Origin: an uncultured Bacteroidia bacterium | GTDB lineage: Bacteria; Bacteroidota; Bacteroidia; SpSt-205 | DNA: 8,661 bases | Reading direction: 5' to 3' | Assembly: GCA_937995505.1 (NCBI GenBank) | Contig: CALKJV010000027.1 | Location: forward strand, 1-8,661 | Shown here: positions 1-7,270 of the stretch, in pieces | Layout of the letters: each line of letters opens with the position of its first letter | Numbering within the stretch: the stretch's first letter is position 1 | Notes under the pieces: generated by a model | What the model was told of the DNA's origin: nothing | Seen by the model: only the letters and a program-made list of their open reading frames with translations | Databases searched by the model: none | Made by a program: the position numbers and the translations under genes

Positions 1-1685
1 TTGGGCTCGTAGCGAAAGGCTATGATAAGGATATCGTCAGTTTGTTCATTTTCACCTCGCCAGTCGCGCAAGCGCTGCTCTAAGGTGCGCTGCTGCTGCT
101 CCATAGGCAGGGCGTGGATCTCGTCTAAAAGCTCGTAGAAGCGACGAGTCCCCATCCGAGGGCGAGTAGTACCGGCTTGGTCGGCGTAGCCGTCAGAGAA
201 AAGGTAAAAGATATCCCCCGGCTGAGGGTTGAGTTTATAGCTGCGGAAGGGCACATCTTTGAAGAGCTCGGGATCATCCGCAATGGCGCGGGGCGTGGGG
301 GCTACTTCCTGCCGCTGACCTTGACTGTAGTAGATGATCGGACGCTTAGAGCCCGCGGCGTAGAGCTCACCGCTCTGTAGGTCAATCTGCACGATAGAAA
401 GTTCCGCACCATCCTGCACTACACCTCCCTGGGATTGCTTTTGGAGCTTTTCACGCACTTGCATATCTACTACCTGCAAGAGGGCAGAGAGATCGGTGAT
501 TTGCATTTCATTCACAGCATATCCGAGGGCATTGCTTACGAGCACACTCATAAAGGCGCCGGGTACGCCGTGTCCGGTGCAATCCACGGCAGCGAGATAG
601 ATATAGCGGCCCGCCTGCTCCGCAAACCAGTAAAAATCCCCACTAACCACAGCTTTCGGCAGATAAAAGATAAAGCTCTGCGGCAGATAGTAGCGCACCA
701 GCTCTTCACTAGGCAGTAGGGCGCGTTGGATGCGCTGAGCATATACGATACTATCTTCCAGCTCCTTCTTCTGCTCGAGGATAGTATGATAGAGGGCAGC
801 ATTTTCCAGCGATATGGCAAACTGGCTCGTGAGGGTTTGGAGAGTATTTTGGACCTCCCGCTGCTCTCGCAGAAAGTCGCTGGCTTCGCTGCGCTCTAGC
901 ACGACATAGCCCAGCTCGCGCGCACCCTGGAGCCGTATGGGGGCAACGAGGAGATTGGGGGCTTCTTCTAGCATAGCCTGCTCTATGGCCTGCTGTACCT
1001 CCTGACGCAGTTGGAGTACCTTTTCAGGGTCAGCATAAACGTCCAGGAGCTGAACCTGCACCTTACGGGCGAACGAGGAGAGGGTATTCGCCATGGCTTG
1101 GAGCCGAATGCTTTGCTGCGGGTAATCTACCACGACTTTCGCCGTGGAGAAACCAACGGTATCCGACAAGCTCTCAAAGTACTTCTCCACGAGGCGATGG
1201 AGTTCTCTTTCGCCGGAGAGCTTTTGAGAGAGGGCATTTATGTCGCGCAAAAGGCGGGTATACAGCTGTAGGCGAATTTTTTGGAGATAGGCTTCACAGG
1301 CCTCCTCTACGGTAAGCATGAGGTCATCTTCTCGCCAAGGCTTCATGACATAACGATAGAGGCGGGCGTTATTGATAGCATTCCGTACCGCATCTAAAGT
1401 CGCCTGCCCTGTGAGGAGAATCTTATAGGTATCGGGCACTCGCTTATGCGCTTCTATGAGAAACTCATCTCCCTTCATGCCTGGCATGAGCTGGTCAGAG
1501 ATGATGACCGCGACCTCTTGCCCATCCGCACGAATCTCCTCAATTAGCTCTAAGGCCTCTTCGCCGCCTTGGGCTACTTCGCATTCAAAGCGCTCACCTA
1601 AGCGATTGAGAACCTGCTCTTGAAGGCTATCTAAAATTATCTTCTCATCATCTACGCAGATGATGACAGGCTTCTTTAAGGGCAT
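1..1685 (-). CDS. Response regulator with receiver, GAF and SpoIIE-type PP2C phosphatase domains (3' end cut by window edge)
   Basis: Reading from the ATG at 1685, an open frame of 561 codons runs off the left edge without a stop. Residues about 6-125 are a receiver with acidic pair D12/D13, phosphoacceptor D64 (IISDQLMPG), T92 and K115 (KPWRED). Residues about 150-300 resemble a GAF domain, ending in TLTSQFAISLENAALY. A short coiled linker (DSIVYAQRIQRALLP, about 311-325) follows, then a SpoIIE/PP2C phosphatase. Its metal-binding aspartates are all present: GDFYW (D350), VDCTGHGVPGA (D368), FSDGYAD (D498) and TDDILIIAF (D550/D551). TDD is normally near the C-terminus of this family, so only a few codons are probably missing. 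The likely role is cytoplasmic, phosphorylation-controlled dephosphorylation of a Ser/Thr phosphoprotein, classically a STAS anti-sigma antagonist; the substrate is inferred. It is the third gene of the kinase operon, starting 7 bp after the preceding stop with no clear Shine-Dalgarno, so translational coupling is likely. Domain calls are firm, except that GAF is moderate. Confidence 0.93.
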   Translation of the reverse strand, partial: MPLKKPVIICVDDEKIILDSLQEQVLNRLGERFECEVAQGGEEALELIEEIRADGQEVAVIISDQLMPGMKGDEFLIEAHKRVPDTYKILLTGQATLDAVRNAINNARLYRYVMKPWREDDLMLTVEEACEAYLQKIRLQLYTRLLRDINALSQKLSGERELHRLVEKYFESLSDTVGFSTAKVVVDYPQQSIRLQAMANTLSSFARKVQVQLLDVYADPEKVLQLRQEVQQAIEQAMLEEAPNLLVAPIRLQGARELGYVVLERSEASDFLREQREVQNTLQTLTSQFAISLENAALYHTILEQKKELEDSIVYAQRIQRALLPSEELVRYYLPQSFIFYLPKAVVSGDFYWFAEQAGRYIYLAAVDCTGHGVPGAFMSVLVSNALGYAVNEMQITDLSALLQVVDMQVREKLQKQSQGGVVQDGAELSIVQIDLQSGELYAAGSKRPIIYYSQGQRQEVAPTPRAIADDPELFKDVPFRSYKLNPQPGDIFYLFSDGYADQAGTTRPRMGTRRFYELLDEIHALPMEQQQRTLEQRLRDWRGENEQTDDILIIAFRYEP

Positions 1686-1692
1686 ATGGGTC

Positions 1693-2109
1693 TCATCGCA
1701 AGCCGAGTTTCTTCAGAGCGGTGTTGACATAATTTATAAGGTCTTCTTCGCGCCAGGGCTTTCGGATATAGGCATAAAGGTTTGCGTTCTGGAAGGCATT
1801 TTCTACGGCTTCAGGGTCAGCTTGCCCTGTGAGCATAATGGTAACTGTTTCTGGATAGCGCTCGTGAAGCTCTATGAGGAAGGTATCTCCCTTGATACGA
1901 GGCATGAGCCAGTCGGAGATTACGAGCACCATCTCATAGCCCTGAGAAACCAGGTCTTCTATGACTTCCCAGGCTTCATCTACACTCTCCGCAATCTCGT
2001 ACTCAAACTGGTCGCCAAAAGTAGAGCGAAGCTGCTCTTGAAGGCTATCCAGGACAATTTTCTCGTCATCTACACACAAGATGGCACGCTTTACTTTTCT
2101 TTCTTCCAT
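1693..2109 (-). CDS. Stand-alone receiver-domain response regulator (CheY-like, 138 aa)
   Basis: This is a single receiver domain with no output domain. The phosphorylation site is complete: acidic pair D14/D15 (CVDDEK), phosphoacceptor D66 (VISDWLMP), T94 (LTGQA) and K117 followed by PWREEDL. The frame ends 14 residues after that motif. It lies directly after the sensor kinase gene (4-bp gap) and 7 bp before the receiver-GAF-PP2C gene, whose receiver it matches at about 65 of 113 aligned positions without gaps (my hand count). The two receivers therefore probably arose by tandem duplication. I chose the ATG at 2109 because the frame's earlier possible start (TTG at 2160) would overlap the kinase gene by about 47 bp and add a low-complexity tail not seen in receivers. 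There is no Shine-Dalgarno, so coupling to the kinase stop is likely. By inference it serves as the kinase's direct partner, a phosphate sink, or a regulator acting through protein-protein contact. Confidence 0.93.
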   Translation of the reverse strand: MEERKVKRAILCVDDEKIVLDSLQEQLRSTFGDQFEYEIAESVDEAWEVIEDLVSQGYEMVLVISDWLMPRIKGDTFLIELHERYPETVTIMLTGQADPEAVENAFQNANLYAYIRKPWREEDLINYVNTALKKLGLR

Positions 2110-2113
2110 AAGC

Positions 2114-5100
2114 TTATTGTGTTGATTGGAGGTTTTCTTGGGCTGTAGCGGTAGCTTCAAAAGGAGTTTTTACAGGAATACGAACGAAGAAGGTAGTTTT
2201 GCCGGGCTCACTTTCAAAGTAAATGCGCCCTCCATGCTTTTCTATGATGCGGCGCGAGATGTCTAGGCCGAGCCCGGTCCCTTCTCCCGCAGGCTTGGTA
2301 GTGAAGAAGGCTTCAAAAATCTTGTCTTGGATCTCCTTAGGGATACCTGGCCCCGAATCTGTAAAGCTCGCCACAATCTCCTCTCCTTCTCGCACTACCC
2401 GAATATGCAGGGATCCTTTCCCTTGCATGGCCTGGATCGCATTGGACACAATATTAGTCCAGACCTGTGATAGCTGGTCAGGTACGCCTAAGATAGCAGG
2501 CAGATCGGACTCATATTCCCTCGTGACCTCAATACCATACTTGAGCTGGTTATGGTAAATAATGAGTACGGTATCAATGGTTTCTGAGATGCTCAGATAT
2601 TCCGGGCGCTCCTCTGCACCTTTTCGGGAGTAAGACTTGAGGGCAAAGACGATTTTTTGGGTTTTACCCACAGCGAGTTCTATGTTATCAGCATTGAGTC
2701 GGAGCTTACCGATATTGCCTGCCATTTCAATGATAAAGCTGGCCTTGGGGTGCTTGAGGAGTGGGAGGAAAGGGTCTAACCCCTCAAAGAGACCTATCTT
2801 AACCAGCTCTTGGGCCAGGGAAGAGGCGTTAGGGATAGAATTTTTCTCCAGCCATTCCGTCAGCTGCCGGCGGTACTGGCGCTCTTCTCGAGAAGTGAGC
2901 GACCCTGTGAAGCCTAGAGTTTTTTCTACTAGCTGATGAAAGAGAGGAGCTAGGTCTCCTAAAACAGCAATAAGCTCGGGATACTGCTTAAGGGTTTGGG
3001 GTAGTGATTTAGAGATATTGGTGGCAGAGGCGCTGATCGCTCCGATAGGCGTATTGATTTCGTGCGCCACCCCAGCGATGAGCTGACCGAGCGCAGCCAT
3101 TTTTTCAGACATGATGAGCTGCTGCTGGGTATTTTTGAGGTCTTCGTAGGCTTTTTCTAGATCTACTTTGGCGGCTTCGAGCTGCTTGTAGCTTTGTTGG
3201 AGCTCAGCGGTTCGAGCTCGGACGACAGACTCCAGCTCACGATTGCGGGCCTCCAAGCGAGCCGCGTTCAGGCGCACGACAGCAAAGATGAGAAAGACAG
3301 CCAAAATTCCATACATCAGATAGGCCCAAGTGGTGCGCCACCAGGGAGGCAGCACCTGGAAGCTATACCGAAAAGGTGTAGCTTCTACCCCCAGAGGCGA
3401 TATAGCTTGCGCCTCTAGCGTATAAGTACCCTCCGGGAGGCTAGCGAAAGGAATCGCTGCCCCTGACTCCAGATAGCTCCATTCCGATTCCGAGCCTTTT
3501 TTGAGGAGGCGGTAGCGAAAGCGCACAGCACTAAGCCCGCCATACGGGTCTATCCATCCGAGAGAGAGGCGCCCAGAAGCCAAAGTGTAAGGTACTTGGG
3601 GCACAGCAGAGGCCGGCTGCTCAAAGGTCAGGCGCAACTCCTCCGCGACAAAGAAACGCCCACCCCAGAGTACAGAGTCTTCACCAAGGATAACTTCTCG
3701 GATGAGAGTAGGAGGCGGCTTTGCCGGCTCAAAGGTAAGTTGTCCAATCACAAGCTCGTTTTTATAGGCCGCCCAGACCTGCTGCCCGGCTACTTGCACC
3801 ACATCCGGTCGGCGACCAAGGGCGTTGAGGGAGAAGGGTTTGCCTTCTAGGAGCGGTACGGCAGCATATCCGCTTTGTGTGCGAGACAGGACTCGCATGC
3901 CTTCGCGCAGCCGCAGGAGCTGGGTAGCACCTACTTTTGGCAGATGGTCTACCCGATCTTCTCCTAAAATTGCCTCTAGCTCAGGAGAAGGCTCAAATCG
4001 TTTGCTAGCCTCTCGGTACACAAAGATTCGTTGGCCGCTCTGTGCGAGAAGCAGCCCATCCACGAGGCCGACGTAATAGTTCACTTTTTCAAGGCCGAGG
4101 GATTCTTCGTCAGCCTCTACAGCGCCGGTGGAGCGATTGAGGCGGTAGACTCCCGTAGAAGTGCCTATCCAGAGGGCCTCTCCCTCCTCTACAAGGCTCT
4201 GCACATCAGCGCCATATAGGTTTGCTTGCTCTTTCCAGCGCCCGCCTTCATACTGGATGCGGTAGAGGCCACTGCGGCCATAGACATACGCTTGGTCACT
4301 ACTTGTTGTAGAAGGCGCTATTCCCACGAAAGCTTTTCCTGTAATGAGGGGGGTTGCTGTCGTGCCTGTGATCTCATACAGCCCTCGGGAGCTTGCCACG
4401 AGGACTCGGCCTTTGAGGGCGGCCAGATCCCAGCACTCTCCTTGCAGGCCTTCCACACGCTGTACAGTCCGCTGCCCCAAGGAGACCCGGAATAGCCCTT
4501 GGATAGTAGTTAGGTAAGCTTGTCCCCCTTGCGGCAAGATGCTGGTGATGCGACCCTCAATGTTCATCACAGGGCCATAGGTGCGGAGGGGCAGGGCATA
4601 TAGTACGTGCGTTAGCCCCCGGCCATGCGATACCCAGGCATTCCCAGAGGCATCCACAAAAACTGCGTAGATATCCTCATCCGGAAACCCTTGCTTGCGA
4701 GTCCACTCCGAAACGGTTTGACCCTTAGGGTCTATTATCAGTACCCCACCGTTGAGGGTACCTATAAGGAGGTGATTGTCCAGTACGGCGGCACGATAGA
4801 TGCGGTTTTGGCGCAGGTAGGCTTCGGATTGGGGCTTGAGCGGGGTGAAGTTTCCTCTGCCTTTTGACTCAAAAATGCCCCCTTCATCGGTAAGCACGTA
4901 AATCGTCTGCTGAATTTGTAGGATAGCGCTAACAAACTTTTCATCAAAGAGCTTACCACCTGGGAGAGGCTCAAAGCCAGATGAGGTAACTTGATGCAGG
5001 CCCCCACCGCCGCGAAGGTTTACCCAGATGGTGCTACCGACCTGACCTGACCCTGATATAAAGGTCTGCTCGCCTATCAGAAAAGCCCGAGGGGCTACGG

Positions 5101-5548
5101 CTAAGCTAGCCCCATCCAGGTAAATCACGCCGCGTGTCCCGACGAAGTATACCTGATTCTGGTCATCCGTATAAATGGCCTCTATTTCGCCGAAGCGCTG
5201 CTGGTCACGCGGTAAGAAGCTCGTGTAGGAGATATAAGAGAGGCGACCAATAGAATCTGTACGCAGCTCCCCAAAGTCATTTCGAGCGCCGACCCATATC
5301 CGATGATTAGGCGATACAGCCAAAGCCCGCACCAAACTAGCTGTGGGGTACAAGCGCCATCGCTGCCCGTCATACTCAGAAACGCCCTGGTTCGTGCCTA
5401 CATAGATAAGGCCTGTCTCTCTGTCCTGGGCTATGGCTCTAACCTGCGTATAAGCTCCGTAATCATCTTCGCTGTACGTGCGCCAAAAGGGCAGCCCTTG
5501 CGCAGAGAGCCAGCTTGCCCAACCGATAGCTAAAATCCATGCCCGCAT
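2114..5548 (-). CDS. Membrane sensor histidine kinase with periplasmic propellers and Y_Y_Y domain
   Basis: The 1144-aa protein begins with a signal peptide (R2, hydrophobic residues 3-14, likely cleavage after A16 so that Q17 becomes the new N-terminus). Residues about 19-605 are repeated propeller blades of the two-component-regulator type (for example IYVGTNQGVSEYDGQRW), long enough for two seven-blade propellers. A Y_Y_Y-like Ig-fold follows (about 640-733), then one membrane helix (about 741-758) and a coiled coil. The HisKA motif is VAHEINTP, with phosphorylated H829 and an ExxT phosphatase motif (E830/T833). The HATPase has an N box (N1032/N1036), DSGPGIP (D1064) and a GTGLGL lid (about 1090-1095). 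An extra helical segment of about 90-100 residues (about 850-945) sits between the two dimerization helices. It would sense a periplasmic signal and phosphorylate the downstream receivers; the ligand is unknown. There is no fused receiver or AraC domain, unlike many propeller kinases of Bacteroidota. I chose the ATG at 5548 over the adjacent TTG at 5551. Confidence 0.96.
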   Translation of the reverse strand: MRAWILAIGWASWLSAQGLPFWRTYSEDDYGAYTQVRAIAQDRETGLIYVGTNQGVSEYDGQRWRLYPTASLVRALAVSPNHRIWVGARNDFGELRTDSIGRLSYISYTSFLPRDQQRFGEIEAIYTDDQNQVYFVGTRGVIYLDGASLAVAPRAFLIGEQTFISGSGQVGSTIWVNLRGGGGLHQVTSSGFEPLPGGKLFDEKFVSAILQIQQTIYVLTDEGGIFESKGRGNFTPLKPQSEAYLRQNRIYRAAVLDNHLLIGTLNGGVLIIDPKGQTVSEWTRKQGFPDEDIYAVFVDASGNAWVSHGRGLTHVLYALPLRTYGPVMNIEGRITSILPQGGQAYLTTIQGLFRVSLGQRTVQRVEGLQGECWDLAALKGRVLVASSRGLYEITGTTATPLITGKAFVGIAPSTTSSDQAYVYGRSGLYRIQYEGGRWKEQANLYGADVQSLVEEGEALWIGTSTGVYRLNRSTGAVEADEESLGLEKVNYYVGLVDGLLLAQSGQRIFVYREASKRFEPSPELEAILGEDRVDHLPKVGATQLLRLREGMRVLSRTQSGYAAVPLLEGKPFSLNALGRRPDVVQVAGQQVWAAYKNELVIGQLTFEPAKPPPTLIREVILGEDSVLWGGRFFVAEELRLTFEQPASAVPQVPYTLASGRLSLGWIDPYGGLSAVRFRYRLLKKGSESEWSYLESGAAIPFASLPEGTYTLEAQAISPLGVEATPFRYSFQVLPPWWRTTWAYLMYGILAVFLIFAVVRLNAARLEARNRELESVVRARTAELQQSYKQLEAAKVDLEKAYEDLKNTQQQLIMSEKMAALGQLIAGVAHEINTPIGAISASATNISKSLPQTLKQYPELIAVLGDLAPLFHQLVEKTLGFTGSLTSREERQYRRQLTEWLEKNSIPNASSLAQELVKIGLFEGLDPFLPLLKHPKASFIIEMAGNIGKLRLNADNIELAVGKTQKIVFALKSYSRKGAEERPEYLSISETIDTVLIIYHNQLKYGIEVTREYESDLPAILGVPDQLSQVWTNIVSNAIQAMQGKGSLHIRVVREGEEIVASFTDSGPGIPKEIQDKIFEAFFTTKPAGEGTGLGLDISRRIIEKHGGRIYFESEPGKTTFFVRIPVKTPFEATATAQENLQSTQ

Positions 5549-5582
5549 CAACCCGCAATATTACGAACTTTGCCGATATTCT
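5549..5582. promoter_or_regulatory. 34-bp divergent promoter region between the kinase operon and recN
   Basis: Two genes start back to back here, so both promoters must lie in or next to these 34 bp, or inside the opposing coding regions. Each strand has a five-of-six match to the Bacteroidota -7 consensus TAnnTTTG. On the plus strand it is GAACTTTG (5565-5572), about 10 bp before the recN ATG. On the minus strand it is TAATATTG (5563-5556), 7 bp before the kinase ATG. I could not find convincing TTTG-type -33 elements at the right spacing. No Shine-Dalgarno precedes either start. If these elements are real, both transcripts would have very short leaders. The promoter assignment is inference from layout plus weak motifs. 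Confidence 0.35.
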
Positions 5583-7265
5583 ATGCTGCAACGCCTCTCC
5601 GTCCAAAACTTAGCTTTCCTGCGTTCGGCGGAGCTCGCCTGGGCGCCGGGCCTCAACCTACTTACCGGCGAGACCGGCAGCGGTAAATCTCTTCTTATTG
5701 AGTCGCTAAGCGCCCTCCTCGCATACAAGGCCGAACTCCCGCCGGTATCCGAAAAAGCCGTCATTGAAGCAGAATTTGCGCCCCTACCACCTGCTGCCCT
5801 GACCCTCTTAGAAGAGCCAGCAGACCCCCTCCTGCTTCGCTGTGAGATCTTTCCCAATGGACGCAAACGCTATTTCCTCAATGACAGCCCCACCACTGCG
5901 CAAACTTTGCGGAGGTTAGCTTACTACCTCGTAGAAATCCACAGCCAGCACGACACGCAGCAGCTTTTTCAAGCGCCCTTTCAGCGAGAGCTATTGGATA
6001 GCTATGCAGAGCTCACCGAGGAGCTACAATCCTACCAGGCCCTTTACGGAGAGTGGAAGCGGCTGACAGAGACATTAGCAGAGGTAGAGCGCTCACAAGC
6101 GGAGCGGACCCAACGGATGGACTGGCTTTCCACCCAACTGGAGGAACTCGGCGCCGCTCGCCTCTCTGCCGAGGAATACGCCCAGCTGGAAGCCCGTATT
6201 CGTCGGTTAGAACATCAAGAGCAGGCCGTGCAGACCCTCTCGCAGTGGCTTCACCAGCTTAGCGAAGCTACCCATGCCCCCCCTACGCTTCTCAAAGAAG
6301 CCGAAAAAGCCCTAAGTCGCCTGCCCCTTGCAGAACTGGCCGGCCCTGTCCAGCTTCTCGAGCAAGCCCGCTCCCTGATACAAGAAGCTACCGCCCTGAT
6401 AGAAAGCCTTCTGAACGATTTCTCTTTAGACCCGGCTGAGATTGAGACCCTTCGCCAGCGCTACGATACTTACAATACCCTCCTTCTGAAGTACCGGCTC
6501 CCCACCGTAGAGTCCCTCATAGACCTCTACGAGCGATACCGCAGCGAATACGAGAACCTCCAGCAGCAGACAGCCCAACTGGGCCCTCTTCGGGAAGAGC
6601 TGGCTTCTACCACTCAGCGTCTCTTAGACAAGGCTTACACCTTGGAGCTGGCCCGCTTGGCGGCTGCCCACACGCTGGCCGACTGCGTACAAGGCTATCT
6701 CAGCGAACTCGGCCTCGGCCAAGCCCACTTCCACATAGCTGTAGAACGGCTCTCTGATCCTCAAAGTCCCTACCAGTGGGATGGAGTAGGCGTCCAAATC
6801 ACTCCGCATGGATTCTCTTCTGTAACTTTTCTGCTGCGCACGCACCCCGACCTGCCTTTGGCGCCCTTATCCCAAATAGCCTCGGGAGGCGAACTTTCCC
6901 GTATCATGCTTGCCCTAAAAGCGGCCTTAGCTGAGAAAGTGCAAATGCCCACCTTGGTGCTGGATGAAATTGACACGGGCCTGAGCGGGGAAGGGGCTAG
7001 ACGCATGGGCAGCTTCCTCAGTAAAATGGCTCAGCGTCTCCAGCTTATTATCATCACTCACCTTCCGGCTATTGCTGCTCAGCCGGGCAAGCATTTCATC
7101 ATCACGCGAATGGCCACCGCGGAGAGCAGCTGGCAAACCACCGTACGAGCGCTAAGCCCAGCAGAAAGGATAGAAGCCATCGCGCACATGCTCGGCGGTG
7201 AGGTGCTCACCGAAGCTACCCTCGCAGCCGCCCGGAGCCTTCTGGAAACCGCGGCCCAAACCTAA
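5583..7265 (+). CDS. recN: DNA repair protein RecN (SMC-like ATPase)
   Basis: The 560-aa product has the usual RecN length. RecN is a cytoplasmic, cohesin-like ATPase that acts at DNA double-strand breaks during RecA-dependent recombination. The N-terminal ATPase half contains the Walker A motif GETGSGKS (residues 29-36) and the family motif VEIHSQHDTQQLF (about 120-132). A long, Glu/Gln/Leu-rich coiled coil follows (about 150-370). The C-terminal half carries the ABC signature ASGGELS (433-439), Walker B with catalytic acid VLDEIDTGLSG (D461, E462) and the switch histidine in ITHLP (H493). All catalytic motifs are intact. The open frame extends upstream to about 5478, but the ATG at 5583 gives MLQRLSVQNLAFL, the normal RecN N-terminus, whereas earlier starts would overlap the kinase gene. 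No LexA-type operator is evident in the 34 bp upstream. It is transcribed away from the kinase operon and toward argS. Confidence 0.97.
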   Translation: MLQRLSVQNLAFLRSAELAWAPGLNLLTGETGSGKSLLIESLSALLAYKAELPPVSEKAVIEAEFAPLPPAALTLLEEPADPLLLRCEIFPNGRKRYFLNDSPTTAQTLRRLAYYLVEIHSQHDTQQLFQAPFQRELLDSYAELTEELQSYQALYGEWKRLTETLAEVERSQAERTQRMDWLSTQLEELGAARLSAEEYAQLEARIRRLEHQEQAVQTLSQWLHQLSEATHAPPTLLKEAEKALSRLPLAELAGPVQLLEQARSLIQEATALIESLLNDFSLDPAEIETLRQRYDTYNTLLLKYRLPTVESLIDLYERYRSEYENLQQQTAQLGPLREELASTTQRLLDKAYTLELARLAAAHTLADCVQGYLSELGLGQAHFHIAVERLSDPQSPYQWDGVGVQITPHGFSSVTFLLRTHPDLPLAPLSQIASGGELSRIMLALKAALAEKVQMPTLVLDEIDTGLSGEGARRMGSFLSKMAQRLQLIIITHLPAIAAQPGKHFIITRMATAESSWQTTVRALSPAERIEAIAHMLGGEVLTEATLAAARSLLETAAQT

Positions 7266-7270
7266 GCCGC
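7251..7270. other. Small inverted repeat spanning the recN/argS convergent junction
   Basis: GCGGC at 7251-7255 can pair with GCCGC at 7266-7270 around a 10-base loop that contains the recN stop codon. The right arm ends on the last base of the argS stop codon. The stem is only five pairs and no T-run follows on either strand, so a bidirectional intrinsic terminator is only weakly suggested. In GC-rich coding DNA such a short stem can occur by chance. Confidence 0.2.

Noticed and set aside
435..719. Plus-strand and minus-strand open frames over the phosphatase gene (435-719, 548-820, 1011-1271)
   Set aside because: They overlap the PP2C and GAF coding sequence in other frames, and no domain motif appears in their translations.
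1614..2049. 18-bp direct repeat as a possible mobile-element or recombination site
   Set aside because: Both copies encode the same receiver residues (DSLQEQ) in paralogous genes, so gene duplication explains them.
1660..2148. A 162-codon open frame on the plus strand opposite the stand-alone receiver
   Set aside because: It lies entirely antisense to a receiver gene with all active-site residues intact, and its translation has no recognisable motif. It is a coding shadow.
2110..2160. Longer version of the stand-alone receiver starting at TTG 2160
   Set aside because: It would overlap the kinase gene by about 47 bp and adds a basic, unconserved tail. The ATG at 2109 starts just before the receiver fold.
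3194..5007. Several 60-110 codon frames opposite or out of frame with the propeller region of the kinase
   Set aside because: All lie within a continuous, motif-rich kinase reading frame, and none has a recognisable domain or its own start signals.
5478..5582. N-terminal extension of RecN
   Set aside because: The added 35 residues overlap the signal peptide coding region of the kinase and precede the standard RecN N-terminus at 5583.
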